The notes beneath the pieces were generated by a model that made no database searches, was not told the DNA's origin, and saw nothing but the letters and a program-made list of their open reading frames with translations. 64,000 nucleotides of DNA. Origin: Pinus tabuliformis. Taxonomy: Eukaryota; Streptophyta; Pinopsida; Pinales; Pinaceae. The position numbers and the translations under genes are program-made. How positions within the stretch are numbered: the stretch's first letter is position 1; every line of letters starts with the position of its first letter. The stretch is taken from positions 208,720,310 through 208,784,309 of the forward strand of contig CM062818.1 of the NCBI GenBank assembly GCA_031772625.1, given 5' to 3'. Below are positions 35,100-47,508 of this stretch, in pieces.

Positions 35100-35755
35100 G
35101 TGTGATAAGATAAGATAAGATAATTTTATCGATGTCTAATGAATGACCACAAAAGTAGGTCAATGGGACTAGAAGATACATCCAGTAAGAGTACAATGTG
35201 GGAGTGCAAATGCCACTCCATGGAAAATTATAATACAAAAAATATATATGCAAAATAAAATAATGAAAAATACAAACAATAGGACATCCTCATGAACATG
35301 AACATGTCTAAAACTGTATCAGCGGCCCAATGAAGAGCCCAAGGAGAGAGAGAGAGTTGAACATGAGGTCCATGATGTCAAGAATGTCGAATATAATCAC
35401 TGATGGCGAGGAGGGCAACCCGAGCATTGGCTCACTTTCCGAGTCCTCCTGAGCTATCTGGGAATCTAGCTGCACGATCCAGGGGGAAGGAAGGATCAAG
35501 GGATACTCCTAACGTCTAAGACCGAAAGAAAAAAGCTTTGGATAAGTCTTTGACTACTCCGCTGCGATTGGGAAGGAATTTGTTGGGGGATGCACTGCTC
35601 TAGATCTGCCTAGAACTAATCCCTTCAGTGCTTTGGACATGCATAGATGATGTGTTATTCGAAACCTTTGTAACAGTCTCGAGGATATCAATTGGCCTCC
35701 TTTAGTGGGGGGTTGAGGGGAGACTCGATGTCTCATACTCTACTATATGAAGTAC
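35100..35755 (-). repeat. Unclassified dispersed repeat, copy 2
   Basis: Copy of 410-1060 within the duplicated block. It differs by a few bases, including one more GATAA unit. Confidence 0.5.
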
Positions 35756-36126
35756 TCTAGAACTCAACTTGCCACTTATTTCTTCAATCAGTCAGATCAA
35801 CCTGAAAGTATGATGTGAATGTCATGGTCATCCCCATGCGATGTGGTGTATATAGGGCCAAAGATCTGTGTCTAATTATCTCCCTGGTGAAGAGGGCTAA
35901 GCATCTATGATCTGGATATCGGAAAAAGGTAGATAGGGAGTTGCATGAATCTCTATAGAGGCAATGGAAGCATCATCTGATCTCATAGTATAGGGGGCAA
36001 CTAAAAATGAGGTATTACTATGTCTTTGGCTCCTGTAGGTGACACATCTAGCAAATCCTATCAAACCATTGTATATGGTGGTCAGTCTCCACTCAAAGTT
36101 AGATGAACAGTGAAGTGAAATAGAGA

Positions 36127-36480
36127 TGTTAATTTTTGATGGATATGGTAGCATCAAACAAGTGTTCTAGTCTCTAAGGTGTCAGAGAGGCTAAGAAACA
36201 CGAGATCTCCAAAACCCAAAAATGTTTCGAGAGAAAACACTTAGAGACCTCTCAATTAAATTAATTGATCGATAATTAAAAAGTTCCTACATCTAACTTA
36301 GGAAATTGATTAATTAATTGGTATTAATTGAGGAATTCAATTTTGCTCTAGAGATTTTCCGAAAAAGCGATTTGACAGAGTCTAAGATGATCTGAGCCAT
36401 CGATCATGATTGGATCTTGGTCATTGAAGCTCCAACATGAGATTATAAGAGCAAGTCAAAGGGATTGGAGAAGACACGAT
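36127..36480 (+). mobile_element. Copia 5' LTR, left part (copy 2)
   Basis: Same as 1432-1785. Starts TGTTAATTTTTGATGG after AGAGA; broken by the 11-kb insertion. Confidence 0.85.
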
Positions 36481-39319
36481 TGTCGCTCAGATTGTACAAG
36501 CACCGCGACAACTGCTCAGGTTGGGGGTTGTCACCTTGATCCCCGACCTCTCCATTCTAGTTGTCTCCCAACAGTAGGCTATGGAGGGTAGACCCTATGG
36601 AAATGAGACAATGGAAGACAAGTTGAAACCAACTTATCCGGGAGACACAATTGAGTGGCCTAACTACTCGGTTTAATTTAGCAAGACTTAAGGATTCGAT
36701 TAGATTTAGCAATGAGACCAGTGCTTTATGGAGTCAAAATTATTGCTTATTACAAATCAAGACCAAGTAATCAGATGGACAACAACTGCTTAAAAGATCA
36801 ACTAACCTATATGAGATGCAAGTTCTACAAACTAGGTGTAATGCAAGGATCTTGGTTAATTTCAAATTATACGCCTAGTCTAATGGAACCTCACTCTTAA
36901 CTATTTTGAGATCAGTCTTTAGAGTAGGTTGTGGGATCGAAGCCAACCAGAAGCAAACAGAGGCTTGATTAACGATACCTCCCCCTGTGTTCCAACCATC
37001 CAGTGCCTCCAGCGTTGTAGAGATTGTGGCTCCGACAACTACAAGGTCATTGTGTTAACCGCTAGAAAGGTGTTGAATCCCTCAAGCTAGGTGAGAGAGG
37101 GTTGTCCTAGGAGTCTATCAACCAAGCTTATGCTTGGAGGTAAGTTATTACTGCAAGTTAAGCCTAGAATGCTTATGCAATGATTGTGAGAGAAATTCTT
37201 AGTTAAGATTACTTAAGGTCTAGGTACTTAGGTTATGATGATTCTTTAAAGACAAGAGTACTTATAAAGTTATAAATCAAATGCAATATTTCTTACAACC
37301 AAGGATTACTTAAAGTCTAGGTACTTAGGTTATGATGATTCTTTAAAGACAAAAGTACTTATAAAGTTATAAATCAAATGCAATATTTCTTACAACCAAG
37401 AAAATGCCAATTAACTTAGTGCCAATGTTAACCAAACCACAAGATGTCAATTACTCAAGATATTCAATTAACAATCTTGTGCCACAATTATTCTCTTAGA
37501 CAAGGCCAATATTGAACGATGGTCACTTAAGATGCCAATTTCTCAAGATAAATCATAAAGTTTCCAAAGCTTATTAAGATTATGAAAGAGCAATGAACTT
37601 AACTTAGAGCAAATGTTTTAACCACAATGTCAGTTAGATCTTATGCCAAGGTAACTTAGCTTATCAATGAGATTAGAAGATAGATGTTTTGAGAGATTTT
37701 AGTGCCAAGTTAACAAATTATCAAATCTAACATAAAACAAGCAATTGTTAGAACCTAACATAAACCACCATGAACCAAATAAATCATGAAAAAACTACTT
37801 ATGATGAAGCTATGACAGCAGCAAGTAAACCAATCTAGATCCAAGAGATAGCAAGCATATAGTAACCAGATATGATCAATGAGATGCCTAATAACTTGCC
37901 AAAGTAAACACAAGTTAATTATCCTTCTTATGATGATTTACTCACTATTATATCAAATCTGAAATACTTATTACAACAGTAAGAAAATTAAATCAGCAGT
38001 GAGTTATTAGTGCAATAATTTGTGCCAAAATGTGTCCAAATGCTAGAGTAAGCTTTCCAAACTGAAAAATATGATTTTTTAGCCCTTTAAGATGCAATAT
38101 TCAGAAAATATCAAATCTGATCTCACAGTTATGCAGAGATATTCTAGCAAGCTAAAAAGTAGATCTATGCCAGCTATTCAATACCTAAGTGCCCAAAAAA
38201 CTAAGAAATTTTAATCATGCAATTTTTTGAGGTGTTTAGACAGTTAGATGTGTTTTTAGGGCAATTATATCAGTGTTACAAAGAATTTATTACAGTTGTA
38301 GCAAAACAGAGATAAAAGGAGGGTTTAGAGAGCAAACCCTAGGCCCGAGGCCTTGTAGATAATTTGTCCACATTTGCCAAAATTTCTCCAATGATTTTGC
38401 CACCTGAAAACACCAACTTAGGGCCAATTTTTTTGCAAAACACACCAAGTTTCAGTCCCAAAAAAATTCAGAGATGAGCAGAGGTCAATTTAGGGCCAAG
38501 AGAGGGCAACGCTAAGCCCAGTAGGGCTAGCATTGGGCAAGAGAGGGCCTAGAAGGCCAAGGAAGAGGCAAAGGAGGCGGGAAAAGGCCAAGAAGGCCTG
38601 ACGCTGGAGCGAGAAATCCCTCTAAGAGCTAGCGGCTAGGGTTTGAGGTTGAATGATGGTTGAAAAGGGCCAAAAGGAGGGCCGAAAAGGAGAGCAAAGG
38701 GAAAAAAGGAAAGACGCAAGAGGCCGAGAGGAGGACGAAGGAGGAAGAGGGTAGGAAAGAGCTTGAAAAGCCCACGACTTGCACTAAAGGCAGTCATTTA
38801 GGGTAAAGAAGGGGGCCTGAGGTCTCCTAGGTCCACGGCCAAGCCGAAAAAGGCCTAAAATCCTTGACGCAGGGGCAAATAGGGAAGGTCGAGACCCCTA
38901 GAGGCTATGGCCAGCCCTAAAAGGGCTAAAAATGATGACGCAAAGGGTTGGAAGGTCGACACAAGGGCTAGAGAGGGAAACATTGGCCTTGAAGAGGCTA
39001 TATACTACCCTCAAAAGCCTAGATCTAACTCTATTCTAGCTCTTATTGCTTGATCACACCTGCAAAAAATAAATTCACAAATGCCCAAAACCCCAATATA
39101 TACAAAAATTCTCAAAACCCCAAAAACCTAATTAGAAAAAATTATTTAGAGAATTATTATACAAAATTATTTACAAATATACAAAGCTTTTGAAAGAAAT
39201 TTTGAAAAATAAACTTTTTAGGATTGTTTTGATAAATGGCTAAGTATATTTTTAAGAATTAATGCAAGCTACAGCCTTATCGAAATTAAATAAACCATAT
39301 AAATATTCAGAGTCCAAAT

Positions 39320-40250
39320 TGTTGAAATATGTAACTAGGTTCGGTCTTCAAAAAATATATTTGTCAAAAGAATTTTTATTATTGTTACAATGACTTATTA
39401 AAGCATGGGTTTCATGCTTGGGTCATCATTTTATTAGTCAAAGTCCCCATTGTGGACTCCTAGGAATAATAAAGTCAATAGAGTCATTGTATATTTTACG
39501 AGACCCTTCTTAGGTTTTCGAACGATGTAAAAACAATTCTTTTTTAGTCAAAAAAGAATTATGTAACCTCCACACCAAATCGACCTCAAGGAAGGCAATT
39601 CAACCTCATTGGAAGGATATATGTACAAGGTAGATCATTCATTTGGAGCATCTCACTCTCTCACACATAGTTCAATATCTGAAGCTGGAAGCTGGGAAAA
39701 AGTGCGAAGGTGAAGAAGGAGACTAAAAGGAGTGTGAGTTTGGGCAAAAAGGAAGGGAAGGACAAAATCAAAGTTTTGGTCTCTCTCTCTCTCATATGGC
39801 CTAGTTTAGGAGATCGAAGTCTCCTTGTCAAAGTCAAAGTTGTTGTTGATGTCGGAAGCTGCCAGGTCGAAGTTGTTAGGGTCGAAGTGCTACTACTACT
39901 AGGTCAAAGTTGTTGGGGTTGAAGTGCTACTACTACTAGGTCGAAGGTTGGATCGAAGAAGGAAAGGTTGGCTTGGTGTGGAGGAGGTCTGTGCCTAGGT
40001 TGAAGAGTCTCAAGAAAAACTATTGAAGGAAGAGATTTTTGGCTGGGTTTTCCCCTAGATAGGGATTTTGCCCTGGCAAAGTGCCTACATCTTGTGTCTT
40101 GTGTTTTTGTGATCTTCATGCACACATAATTTGGTAATTGCTTGATGAAAGATAATATAACAAATAAGTAAAAGAAGCCAACATAATTCACAAGTAATTA
40201 TCAAGAAAGAGAAATTTAACCCTAATCCTACTAGCATTGATTTTTCAACA
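39320..40250 (+). mobile_element. Solo LTR, Copia-related family A (copy 2)
   Basis: Counterpart of 4624-5554, with the same CAAAT/CAAAC flanks (39315-39319, 40251-40255). Confidence 0.85.
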
Positions 40251-40710
40251 CAAACAAGGTCTCAGCCTACATCCAGTTTGTGAACTTGGAGCCCAAGGAC
40301 TAGGGAACCTGCAAACACGATATAATTTCTTTAAGAAAGCTTCTTAGACATATGGCGAATCAAATCATCTAAGATAAACCCAAAATCTACCAATACAATG
40401 ATCTTATCCCCATCCAATGAAAAACAAACTTTTAAAAAATATTTAAGCACAATATAGGAATGTTTGTACCCAGTGCATACCACAAATCAGTAGACAACAA
40501 ACACCATGAACTGCACCCCAAAGCCTTTATCATGATTCAAATGATGTTCCCAGCGGAACAATAACGTTACATCAGTTTTTCTGCAGGATTTCCTTAGCCA
40601 AACATTTGATGGCTTGAGACTAAAATGACTCTCTATATATAGATAAATCCTCCAAGTCGAAAAATAACGACTAGTTGGCTTGATCCTCATCAAAATAATC
40701 TCGATCGTCG

Positions 40711-40731
40711 ATAAATCCTTGATCAACTTTT
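40711..40731. repeat. LINE target-site duplication, left (copy 2)
   Basis: 21-bp ATAAATCC...CTTTT, repeated at 46575-46595; merges into the poly-T (tail) of the LINE. Confidence 0.9.
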
Positions 40732-40961
40732 TTTTTACAGAAACAGTTATGGGATTTCATTAAGTATTTGGCAAAATGCCAGATTTTCGGTTACAAAAGG
40801 TGAAACTGGTTTCTTGGCATCTCTCCAACCAACGGGACATGGCGCATATGCTTATGAATCGCCTCTTTTTACAATTTATCACATGAACTCTTGCTGCTGA
40901 TTTCCCAAGCTTATGAATGCATACAAACTAATTTAACAAAAGACAGAAAAACATAGAAAAA

Positions 40962-43900
40962 TTAGGGAATTGGTTCCCAAGAGATTTCATTATCTCTGAG
41001 AATAGTTCCAGCACCTAGCTGGGCTACCTTATTTGCCTCTATGTCTGCTTCTTTGTTGTTGTTTCTCAGGATATGAAAGAATTTCAATTTTAGGAGCTTT
41101 GTCATGCCTTTTATTCTTGTAATTGTCCTTGCAAGTCGAAGATCTGCTAGATTTGTGTTGGTCACCATTGCATTGATGATGACCTGGGAATCCCCGAAAA
41201 CAACTACTTCTATGTGCCCCAGTTCTTTAAGCATTTTGATCCCTTGAAACAGAGCCATGACTTCAGCTTGTATGCTTGAGGAGTGGCCCAGTCCCCATGC
41301 AAACCTGTGTATAGATGCTTCTTCTGGATTTATAATGAGTCCTCCTGCTCCAGCCATTCCTGGATTTCCCTTGGCTGCCCCGTCAAAGAAAAGAGAGGGG
41401 AGTGTTTGCTTGGACAGCCAAGATTGAAATTCTTCTTCGGTTTTCCTTATTTGCCAATCTTTGAGACATATAGGTGGGATTTTCGATTTTTGGAAATTGA
41501 GGTTAAGGGCTGCTCCAAACTCAATATCCTGTTGGCTTAGATTTGTGTCATCGCTTTTGTCTCTTAGCCACTCATTTAACTGACTTTTCACTGTATTTGC
41601 TACTAGTTTGAAGTTCTGTTCCTTATCTCTGAAAATCCTTCTGTTCCTCTCCAACCAGATTTGCCAGCTGATGAATTTGGGCAGAGCATTCCATGCTGCT
41701 TTGACAATCTTGTTTTTTGGGCTTGGGCCTGGATACCTGGCCAGCCACCCAGCAAACAAGTCCGGGACAGAGTGGGGGAAGACGGGCATAAATTTCGATG
41801 ATCCAAGGAGCTCGTGCCAGATTAGACCTGTGTAATTGCACGCCAGCGAGAGGTGAAGAGCAGATTCCGGACTTTCCTTGCATAGTGTGCATCTTGATGG
41901 CCCTAGAAAGCCCCTTTTCTGAAGTCTATCATCTGTTAGGATTTTTTGGTGGCATAGCAGCCAGCAGAAATGGTCAATTTTTGGAATGGTAGGGAAATTC
42001 CAAATACCAGTCCAGGGCGCCGGATTAGGAGGCACGTGAGGTCTCTCCATGAATTTGGCGTAGCCCTGAGCCACCGTGTAACCAATCTGCTTCGGTCCCC
42101 AGCCTCTCGTGTCTTTTCTTCTTGCGTGCAACGGAGCCACCCCATGCAGCATCTTCAACAGCGTGTCATATTCTGACTGCAACGTAGATGGAACGTTGAT
42201 CTGTTTCTAGCCAGACCAGCTGTCTCCACACCAATTCGATATGTCCCAGAGCGTTTTTATATTGGCTTCATCCATCCATACCTTCAACTCGTTCCTAAGA
42301 TTCGAGTTCACCAGCGGAGGCCTGTTCATTATGCTATCATCCCATAACCTGATGTGTTTGCCATTTCCTGGTATCCAGTAGGCGTTGTCTCTTATTAGCG
42401 GGCCAATTTTAATAATTAGAGTGCTGAGTGAGGTTCTGTTATGGTCTTTGGGCTGCTCCAGGCACCGAAGTCTCTGTCCTTTGAAATATTTCCTCCACAG
42501 CGCCAGTTGAACCCATCCTGGCTTTGGAGCTATGATCTTCCAAATCAGTTTGGCTCCCATTGCTAGATTCTGCGTACTTAGATTTTTATAGTTTAAACCT
42601 CCCTCCTGCAGCGGTCTGGAGACTATTTCCCAATTAACCAGAGAGATTCTCTTCTCATTTTGTTTGCCTCCTTTCCAGAGAAAGTTCCTGATTAGCTCCT
42701 CCATCCTCTTAATGATTCCCACCGGCGCCAAAAGAACAGAGAATTGAAATAGCGGCAGGCTGCTAAGCACGGATTTGATGAGTACTGATTTTCCGGCAAT
42801 GTTGAGCCAGGAGGATCCCCAGGCCTGCATTTTTGCTTTGAATTTTTCTATCTGGGGATGCCAATCCTTGCTCTTAGCCCTCTTATGAAAGATGGGCAGC
42901 CCAAGGTATTTAAAGGAGGTCCAGGATGCTGAAGCTGCAAAGCCTAGACATCTGGCTATGGAACTTGCAGCAACAGCTGAGATATTCCAGCAGTAAACAT
43001 GACACTTACCCCTGTTTAGTTCACTGCCCGATGCTTGACAGTAGTCTTCCAGCACTTCTTTGAATTTGCTTGCAGACAGTTGAGTTGCAGCCCCTAATAA
43101 CAAGGTATCATCTGCGAAGAGGGCGTGGTTGATGCTCTTAACCCCTCTTGCTATGCACAGGCCAACTATATCTTGATCTTGTTGCTTCTTGTTTAAGTAG
43201 AAACTGAGGACAGAGGCCTGCAGCACAAAGAGGAGGGGTGAGAGGGGGCACCCCTGCCTCAGCCCTCTAGAAGCTTTGAAGAAGTCAGCAGCCCTGCCAT
43301 TCACTAAAGGTGCAATCCAGGGTTCCGAAATACAAGCTCTGATCCACTTGATAAAAGTTTGTCCAAAGCCAAGTTTGTGCAAAACAGCAAACAAAAATCT
43401 ATGTCTTACACGATCAAATGCATTAGCTAGGTCGAGTTTAATGACCATACCTTTTTCTTTTTTACGAAGACTGGAATGAATCGCCTCTTGGACCAGGATG
43501 AAATTATCTACTAGCTGCCTGCCATGTATAAATCCACCTTGATTCTTCGGGATGATTTTGGGGAGGATTTTCTTCAATCTGTTTGCTATTACCTTGGTAA
43601 TCACTTTATATCCAATGTTGCATAAGGATATAGGACGGAATCTATTAAATGAGTTTGCCCCTTTTTCTTTAGGTATGAGGGCGAGGAATGCTGAATTTGT
43701 GCAGCCTCCAATTTTTTGACACTCTTGGGACTTCTGGATCATTTTGAAAAGCTCCTTCTCAACTATCTGCCAACATGTCTGAAGAAATCTGGGCGTGAAA
43801 CCATCCGAACCCAGGGCTTTGTCGGGTTCCATTGCAAAGAGGGCTTCCCTAACTTCGTTTTTGGTGATTTTGCCTTCAAGAGCCTGGTTCATTTTAGATG

Positions 43901-45168
43901 TGATGAGGTTGGGAACAGCATCTAGCAGTTTTTCGTTTTGGCTAGTCTCCACGCCTTCACTATACATCTTCTCAAAGTGATCTGAAGCTGCCCTCTTAAT
44001 GCTGGCAAAATCTTTTAAAGTGCAGTTGTCTTTTTTTATTTCAGATATAGAATTGCGACATTTCTTGGCTTGAGCCTGCTTGTGGAAAAAAGAAGAATTT
44101 CGGTCCCCAGCTTTGAGCCATAGACTCCTTGACTTGAGCCAGACAAGCCTTATGGAACTTTTGTTGTAGCTGAGATTCCTTGTCCAGCTCTTCTTTGGTG
44201 ATTTCAGCAGCTTCTAGGTGGAGGTGCTGTTTTTCCAGTTCACTTTGAATTTTTTTCCTGTCCACAGCGGGATTGGGCAAGGTCTTAACCCAGCCTTTCA
44301 GCATCGTTTTAACTCTTCGAAGTTTTTCCTCCCAAACAAAGAAAGGAGAACCCTTGACTGGCTCTTTCCAGCAATCTCTGACCTTTTGCATGAAGTCTGT
44401 CTCTTTAGTCCATAGAGAGCTAAATCTGAAAGGGATAGGCCCCAGATCCTTAGAAGTCAACAACTCTAGACTGATGGGCTTGTGATCTGAAACACTACTA
44501 TGGAGAATACGCATTCTAGTCTCTAACCCAAGAAGCAGGAAAGAACTTTGAACAAAAAATCTATCAAGTCTTGCCGCTATGTGACCCGGTCCAACTCTCT
44601 TATTTGACCATGTGAACGTGCCTGTGACCGGCTTTATATCTAGCAGATCCCAGTCTTGCATGAGGTCTTCCGCCCATTCTCTTGCCGGATCTCTGACTAT
44701 GCTCCCTCCTCTTTTTTCTGTTGAGAGGAGGGTGAGATTTAGATCTCCGGCTATGATTATGTTTTCCAGATTTTCTAGATCTGCCAAACTTTTGATGGAG
44801 TCCCAGCAGTTTTTTTTCTCCCCTGCATTGTTAGGAGCATACACATTGAATAGACAAATAATCTCCTTTGATTCTAAATGCTGCATTTTTTAAAAAATCC
44901 AATGGGTATTCAAGGACTCAGAGATTAATGAGAACTTATTTGTGTTCCAGAGCGACCCAAGTCCTCCCGATGCTCCACGGGCAGAGATTGCATGCGCTCC
45001 ACTTTTGTTCCAAAATTTTTTGCTTGCTTGGAGGAAAGTTGTGTCCTCCAATTTGGTCTCCTGGATGAGGAGGATATCCGAGGCTTCCAATCTTATTAAA
45101 CTCTTCATTGCTTCTTCCTTAGTTGTGGTGCCCATTCCCCTACAATTCCAGGAGACTATCTTCATCAT
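40962..45168 (-). pseudogene. LINE ORF2 (copy 2), broken
   Basis: Same domain order as copy 1: endonuclease (IVSWNCRGMG, LLIQETK, IIAGDLNL, SDHKP), RT with GFIHGRQ, LDLANAFD and FADD, zf-RVT, and RNase H (FFDGAAKGNPG, QAEVMAL, GDSQ, EAD). Lesions: an in-frame TAA (44890-44892) in the T/A run after THWIF, a 20-bp deletion near 44139 flanked by GCC microhomology, and TGG to TAG at 42207-42209. The RT core (42207-43967, 586 codons) and the RNase H part (40962-42182, 406 codons) are each open. The start ATG (45168-45166) overlaps the ORF1 stop. Confidence 0.95.
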
Positions 45169-46415
45169 TTATTTTTGCCTTGGTGAGCTCCCTTGGAGCC
45201 CTGGGATTGGATCCTCATCATCTTCGGGGTTTTTGCTAGAAGCTTCTCTAACGTTGGTTGGCTGCCCTGGAGCTTGTCCTTATAGGTTTCTTGTTCTCTT
45301 TTTTCCTTTGCAGATTTGCGTCCTCTTGTAGATCTTCTAGGAGAGGACTGAGATTCACCTATTTCCCCTTCTTCCTCCGATTCCTCAGACTCTTGGGTTT
45401 CCTCCTCCTCTTCTGATATCCTCCCTTTGGATTTCTCTGGAACGCTTTTGGTGGAGGGGGAGGCTTTAGAGGGAGAGGCCTCCTTTGGGATTTCTGTCTC
45501 CTGGGTGTTCATGATTTCAGATCCAAGGATCTCGAATTTATTCCCTTGGCTTTCCATGGATGGTTTCTGAGCAGGGCCCGCTTGAGGAGCTTTGGCGTTT
45601 CCATTTGCATTCTTCTTGTGAAAGGTTTTGGAACGCTTTGCCTGATTCCATCCTTCTTCCTTCCCTTTTTCTTCCACCCCTTTGGACGGGCAGTCTCTGG
45701 CAAAGTGTCTGTAGACGTGGCACTTCCGGCATTTGAATGGCAGCTGCTCATAATCCAGTTTCTGTACATGAGTCCAGGGACCTACAACTATTTTGATGGC
45801 TTCCGGTAGTCCGACCTCCAGATCTACCTCCACACAGATTCTGGCACAATCATACTGGTCCTTGCTGTTGGCCTTGTCTATAAATTTTCCAAGGGTATTT
45901 CCTATGTGCTTCAAAGAATCCCAGTTCCAGCAGTGAACTGGGAGATTGGGGAGTCTCACCCACACCGGGACCGTTGTAGGCACATCCACCGCCGGATCGA
46001 AGTCTGGCATCCATTTATTTAAATACAGCCCTTGGGGGCCCATGAAGTAGGGGCCATTCCTGAAAATGAGATCTTTGTCTTCTTTTGCAAAGAATTCAAA
46101 CAAAAAATATCCTCTCCCGAGGAAGTAAGAGGTTACCTTGTTTTTTATCAAAGGTGCCCAGTTCCTGGCGACCCAGTTCTCGGTTGACTTCGGGGAAGGC
46201 CAAAGTCCTGTAAACTGACCAACCAGAGCCCGATCTGCCAGAGACAATGCTACTTGGATCGGTCCTTCTGGCGGAAGGGCGATCTCAGGGATATCTTCGA
46301 GCTTTTTCACAAACTTTGCTGCTTCCATGCATTTCTTCTTGGGCAAAGAGGCCAGCAGGGTTTTGAAGGCCTCAGCGGCGGAAGGTGAAGGAGGAGAGGG
46401 AGTCGGCTCCTCCAT
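45165..46415 (-). CDS. LINE ORF1 protein, intact (416 aa)
   Basis: This is the gag-like RNA-binding protein of the LINE, expected to coat the element RNA. It starts MEEPTPSPPSPSAAEAF. Residues about 55-200 resemble DUF4283 (FTGLW, GRGYFLFEF, GPYFMGPQGLYL, VWVRLPNLPVHCWN). A CX2CX4HX4C knuckle (CRKCHVYRHFARDC) follows at about residue 225, with Tyr in place of the usual Gly. The C-terminal half is Lys/Ser-rich with an EEEEETQESEESEEEGE acidic run, then RRSTRGRK. The last bases are AAATGA, and the stop shares its first two bases with the ORF2 ATG. It is intact while the twin copy at 10488-11736 has two frameshifts. ORF1 alone cannot mobilise the element. Confidence 0.92.
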   Translation of the reverse strand: MEEPTPSPPSPSAAEAFKTLLASLPKKKCMEAAKFVKKLEDIPEIALPPEGPIQVALSLADRALVGQFTGLWPSPKSTENWVARNWAPLIKNKVTSYFLGRGYFLFEFFAKEDKDLIFRNGPYFMGPQGLYLNKWMPDFDPAVDVPTTVPVWVRLPNLPVHCWNWDSLKHIGNTLGKFIDKANSKDQYDCARICVEVDLEVGLPEAIKIVVGPWTHVQKLDYEQLPFKCRKCHVYRHFARDCPSKGVEEKGKEEGWNQAKRSKTFHKKNANGNAKAPQAGPAQKPSMESQGNKFEILGSEIMNTQETEIPKEASPSKASPSTKSVPEKSKGRISEEEEETQESEESEEEGEIGESQSSPRRSTRGRKSAKEKREQETYKDKLQGSQPTLEKLLAKTPKMMRIQSQGSKGAHQGKNK

Positions 46416-46595
46416 GAAGAGCCAACAGATCCAGCCAGGGTGGTCGCAGCCTGCAGCAGATCCCTCGGCGGGCTCCCTCGCACGCTAAGAACGCGCGAAA
46501 TGCGGGCGTGCTCGCAGGCTTCAGATCGCGCGAAATGCGCATCTCGCAAGTTATAAAAGTTATATTTTTTAGTTATAAATCCTTGATCAACTTTT

Positions 46596-47508
46596 AATCT
46601 CTGTTGTTGAAATAATTATTTTTTGAGAAATTTTCGAATTTCTCACTTAACTCATTCTTTATTAGCTCAAAATTAATTATTTTGAGCTAATTTCCGCAAA
46701 AAATTGACTTTGACTCGACCACCAAAGTCCAAGTGTCAATTTTTTCTTGAAATATCTAATATTCCCTTGGTGGCGGCCTCCAAAAACTAATTCCTTTGAG
46801 ACCCACGAATTTTTCCACTTGAAGAATTTAATTTCTCTAGACATTTAATTTTGACTCTAATTAATTAAATTTCTGGATTAAGATTTTTATTTATTTTTGC
46901 CAGAAAATTTAATTAATTGACACTTGAAGGAATTAATCATTTTTCCACCCTCTAATATTTTCACCATGGTGTCTAACTATAAAGGACCGTGCACTAAAAT
47001 ATTTTTTACATACGATTTTTACAATTCAACCCTCAAAGGGGGAACACCCATTCGGTATAGACCCTTAATAATTTACCCAATTCTGCGACACAATATGATC
47101 TAATAGACCAAGTGATTTATAATAAAATAATTTAGCCAATTAGCTTAAATTATTCTCAAACCACTTTTACATAAGACTCGACTAGAACATAAGGACTTGC
47201 CTAAGACTTTGACGAAAAATTCCACCCTAGCTTTAGGGTGAGGGTGGAGGGAAAAACTTTTCCGACCATCTGTGTTTAAAAACACAAATGAGTCAGTGAG
47301 ACGAAAAACCTCCTAAGATGAAATTTTCGCCAAAATAATAAGCTTACCTAGGTTGTTACATATAGACACGGTCTTACTAGCATCATTTACATTAAAATTT
47401 GCACAATGGGTTTACAATGACTCAATAAATTACTGAAAGATGATCCGATCCTTTGAGAAATTTTTGGCATATTTACTTCCTTGGAACTTTGACAAAAAGT
47501 TTGCAACA
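46596..47508. other. Right end of the 11-kb insertion (copy 2)
   Basis: No gene. It retains about 45 bp near 46905-46945 that is missing in copy 1 between T-rich stretches. Confidence 0.4.

Larger units (their letters stand above)
40732..46574 (-). mobile_element. Plant LINE (RNase H-bearing L1 type), copy 2
   Basis: Full-length, about 5.84 kb, same insertion point as copy 1. It has an intact ORF1 and an ORF2 with three lesions. The leader (46416-46574) carries the same CTCGCAG / CGCGCGAAATGC motifs as copy 1. Confidence 0.95.
36481..47508. mobile_element. 11-kb composite insertion (copy 2)
   Basis: Counterpart of 1786-12784, flanked by GACACGAT (36473-36480) and GACACGTT (47509-47516). It contains the 97-bp tandem pair (37207-37400), the purine-rich tract (38470-39010), the solo LTR and the LINE. 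Confidence 0.75.
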
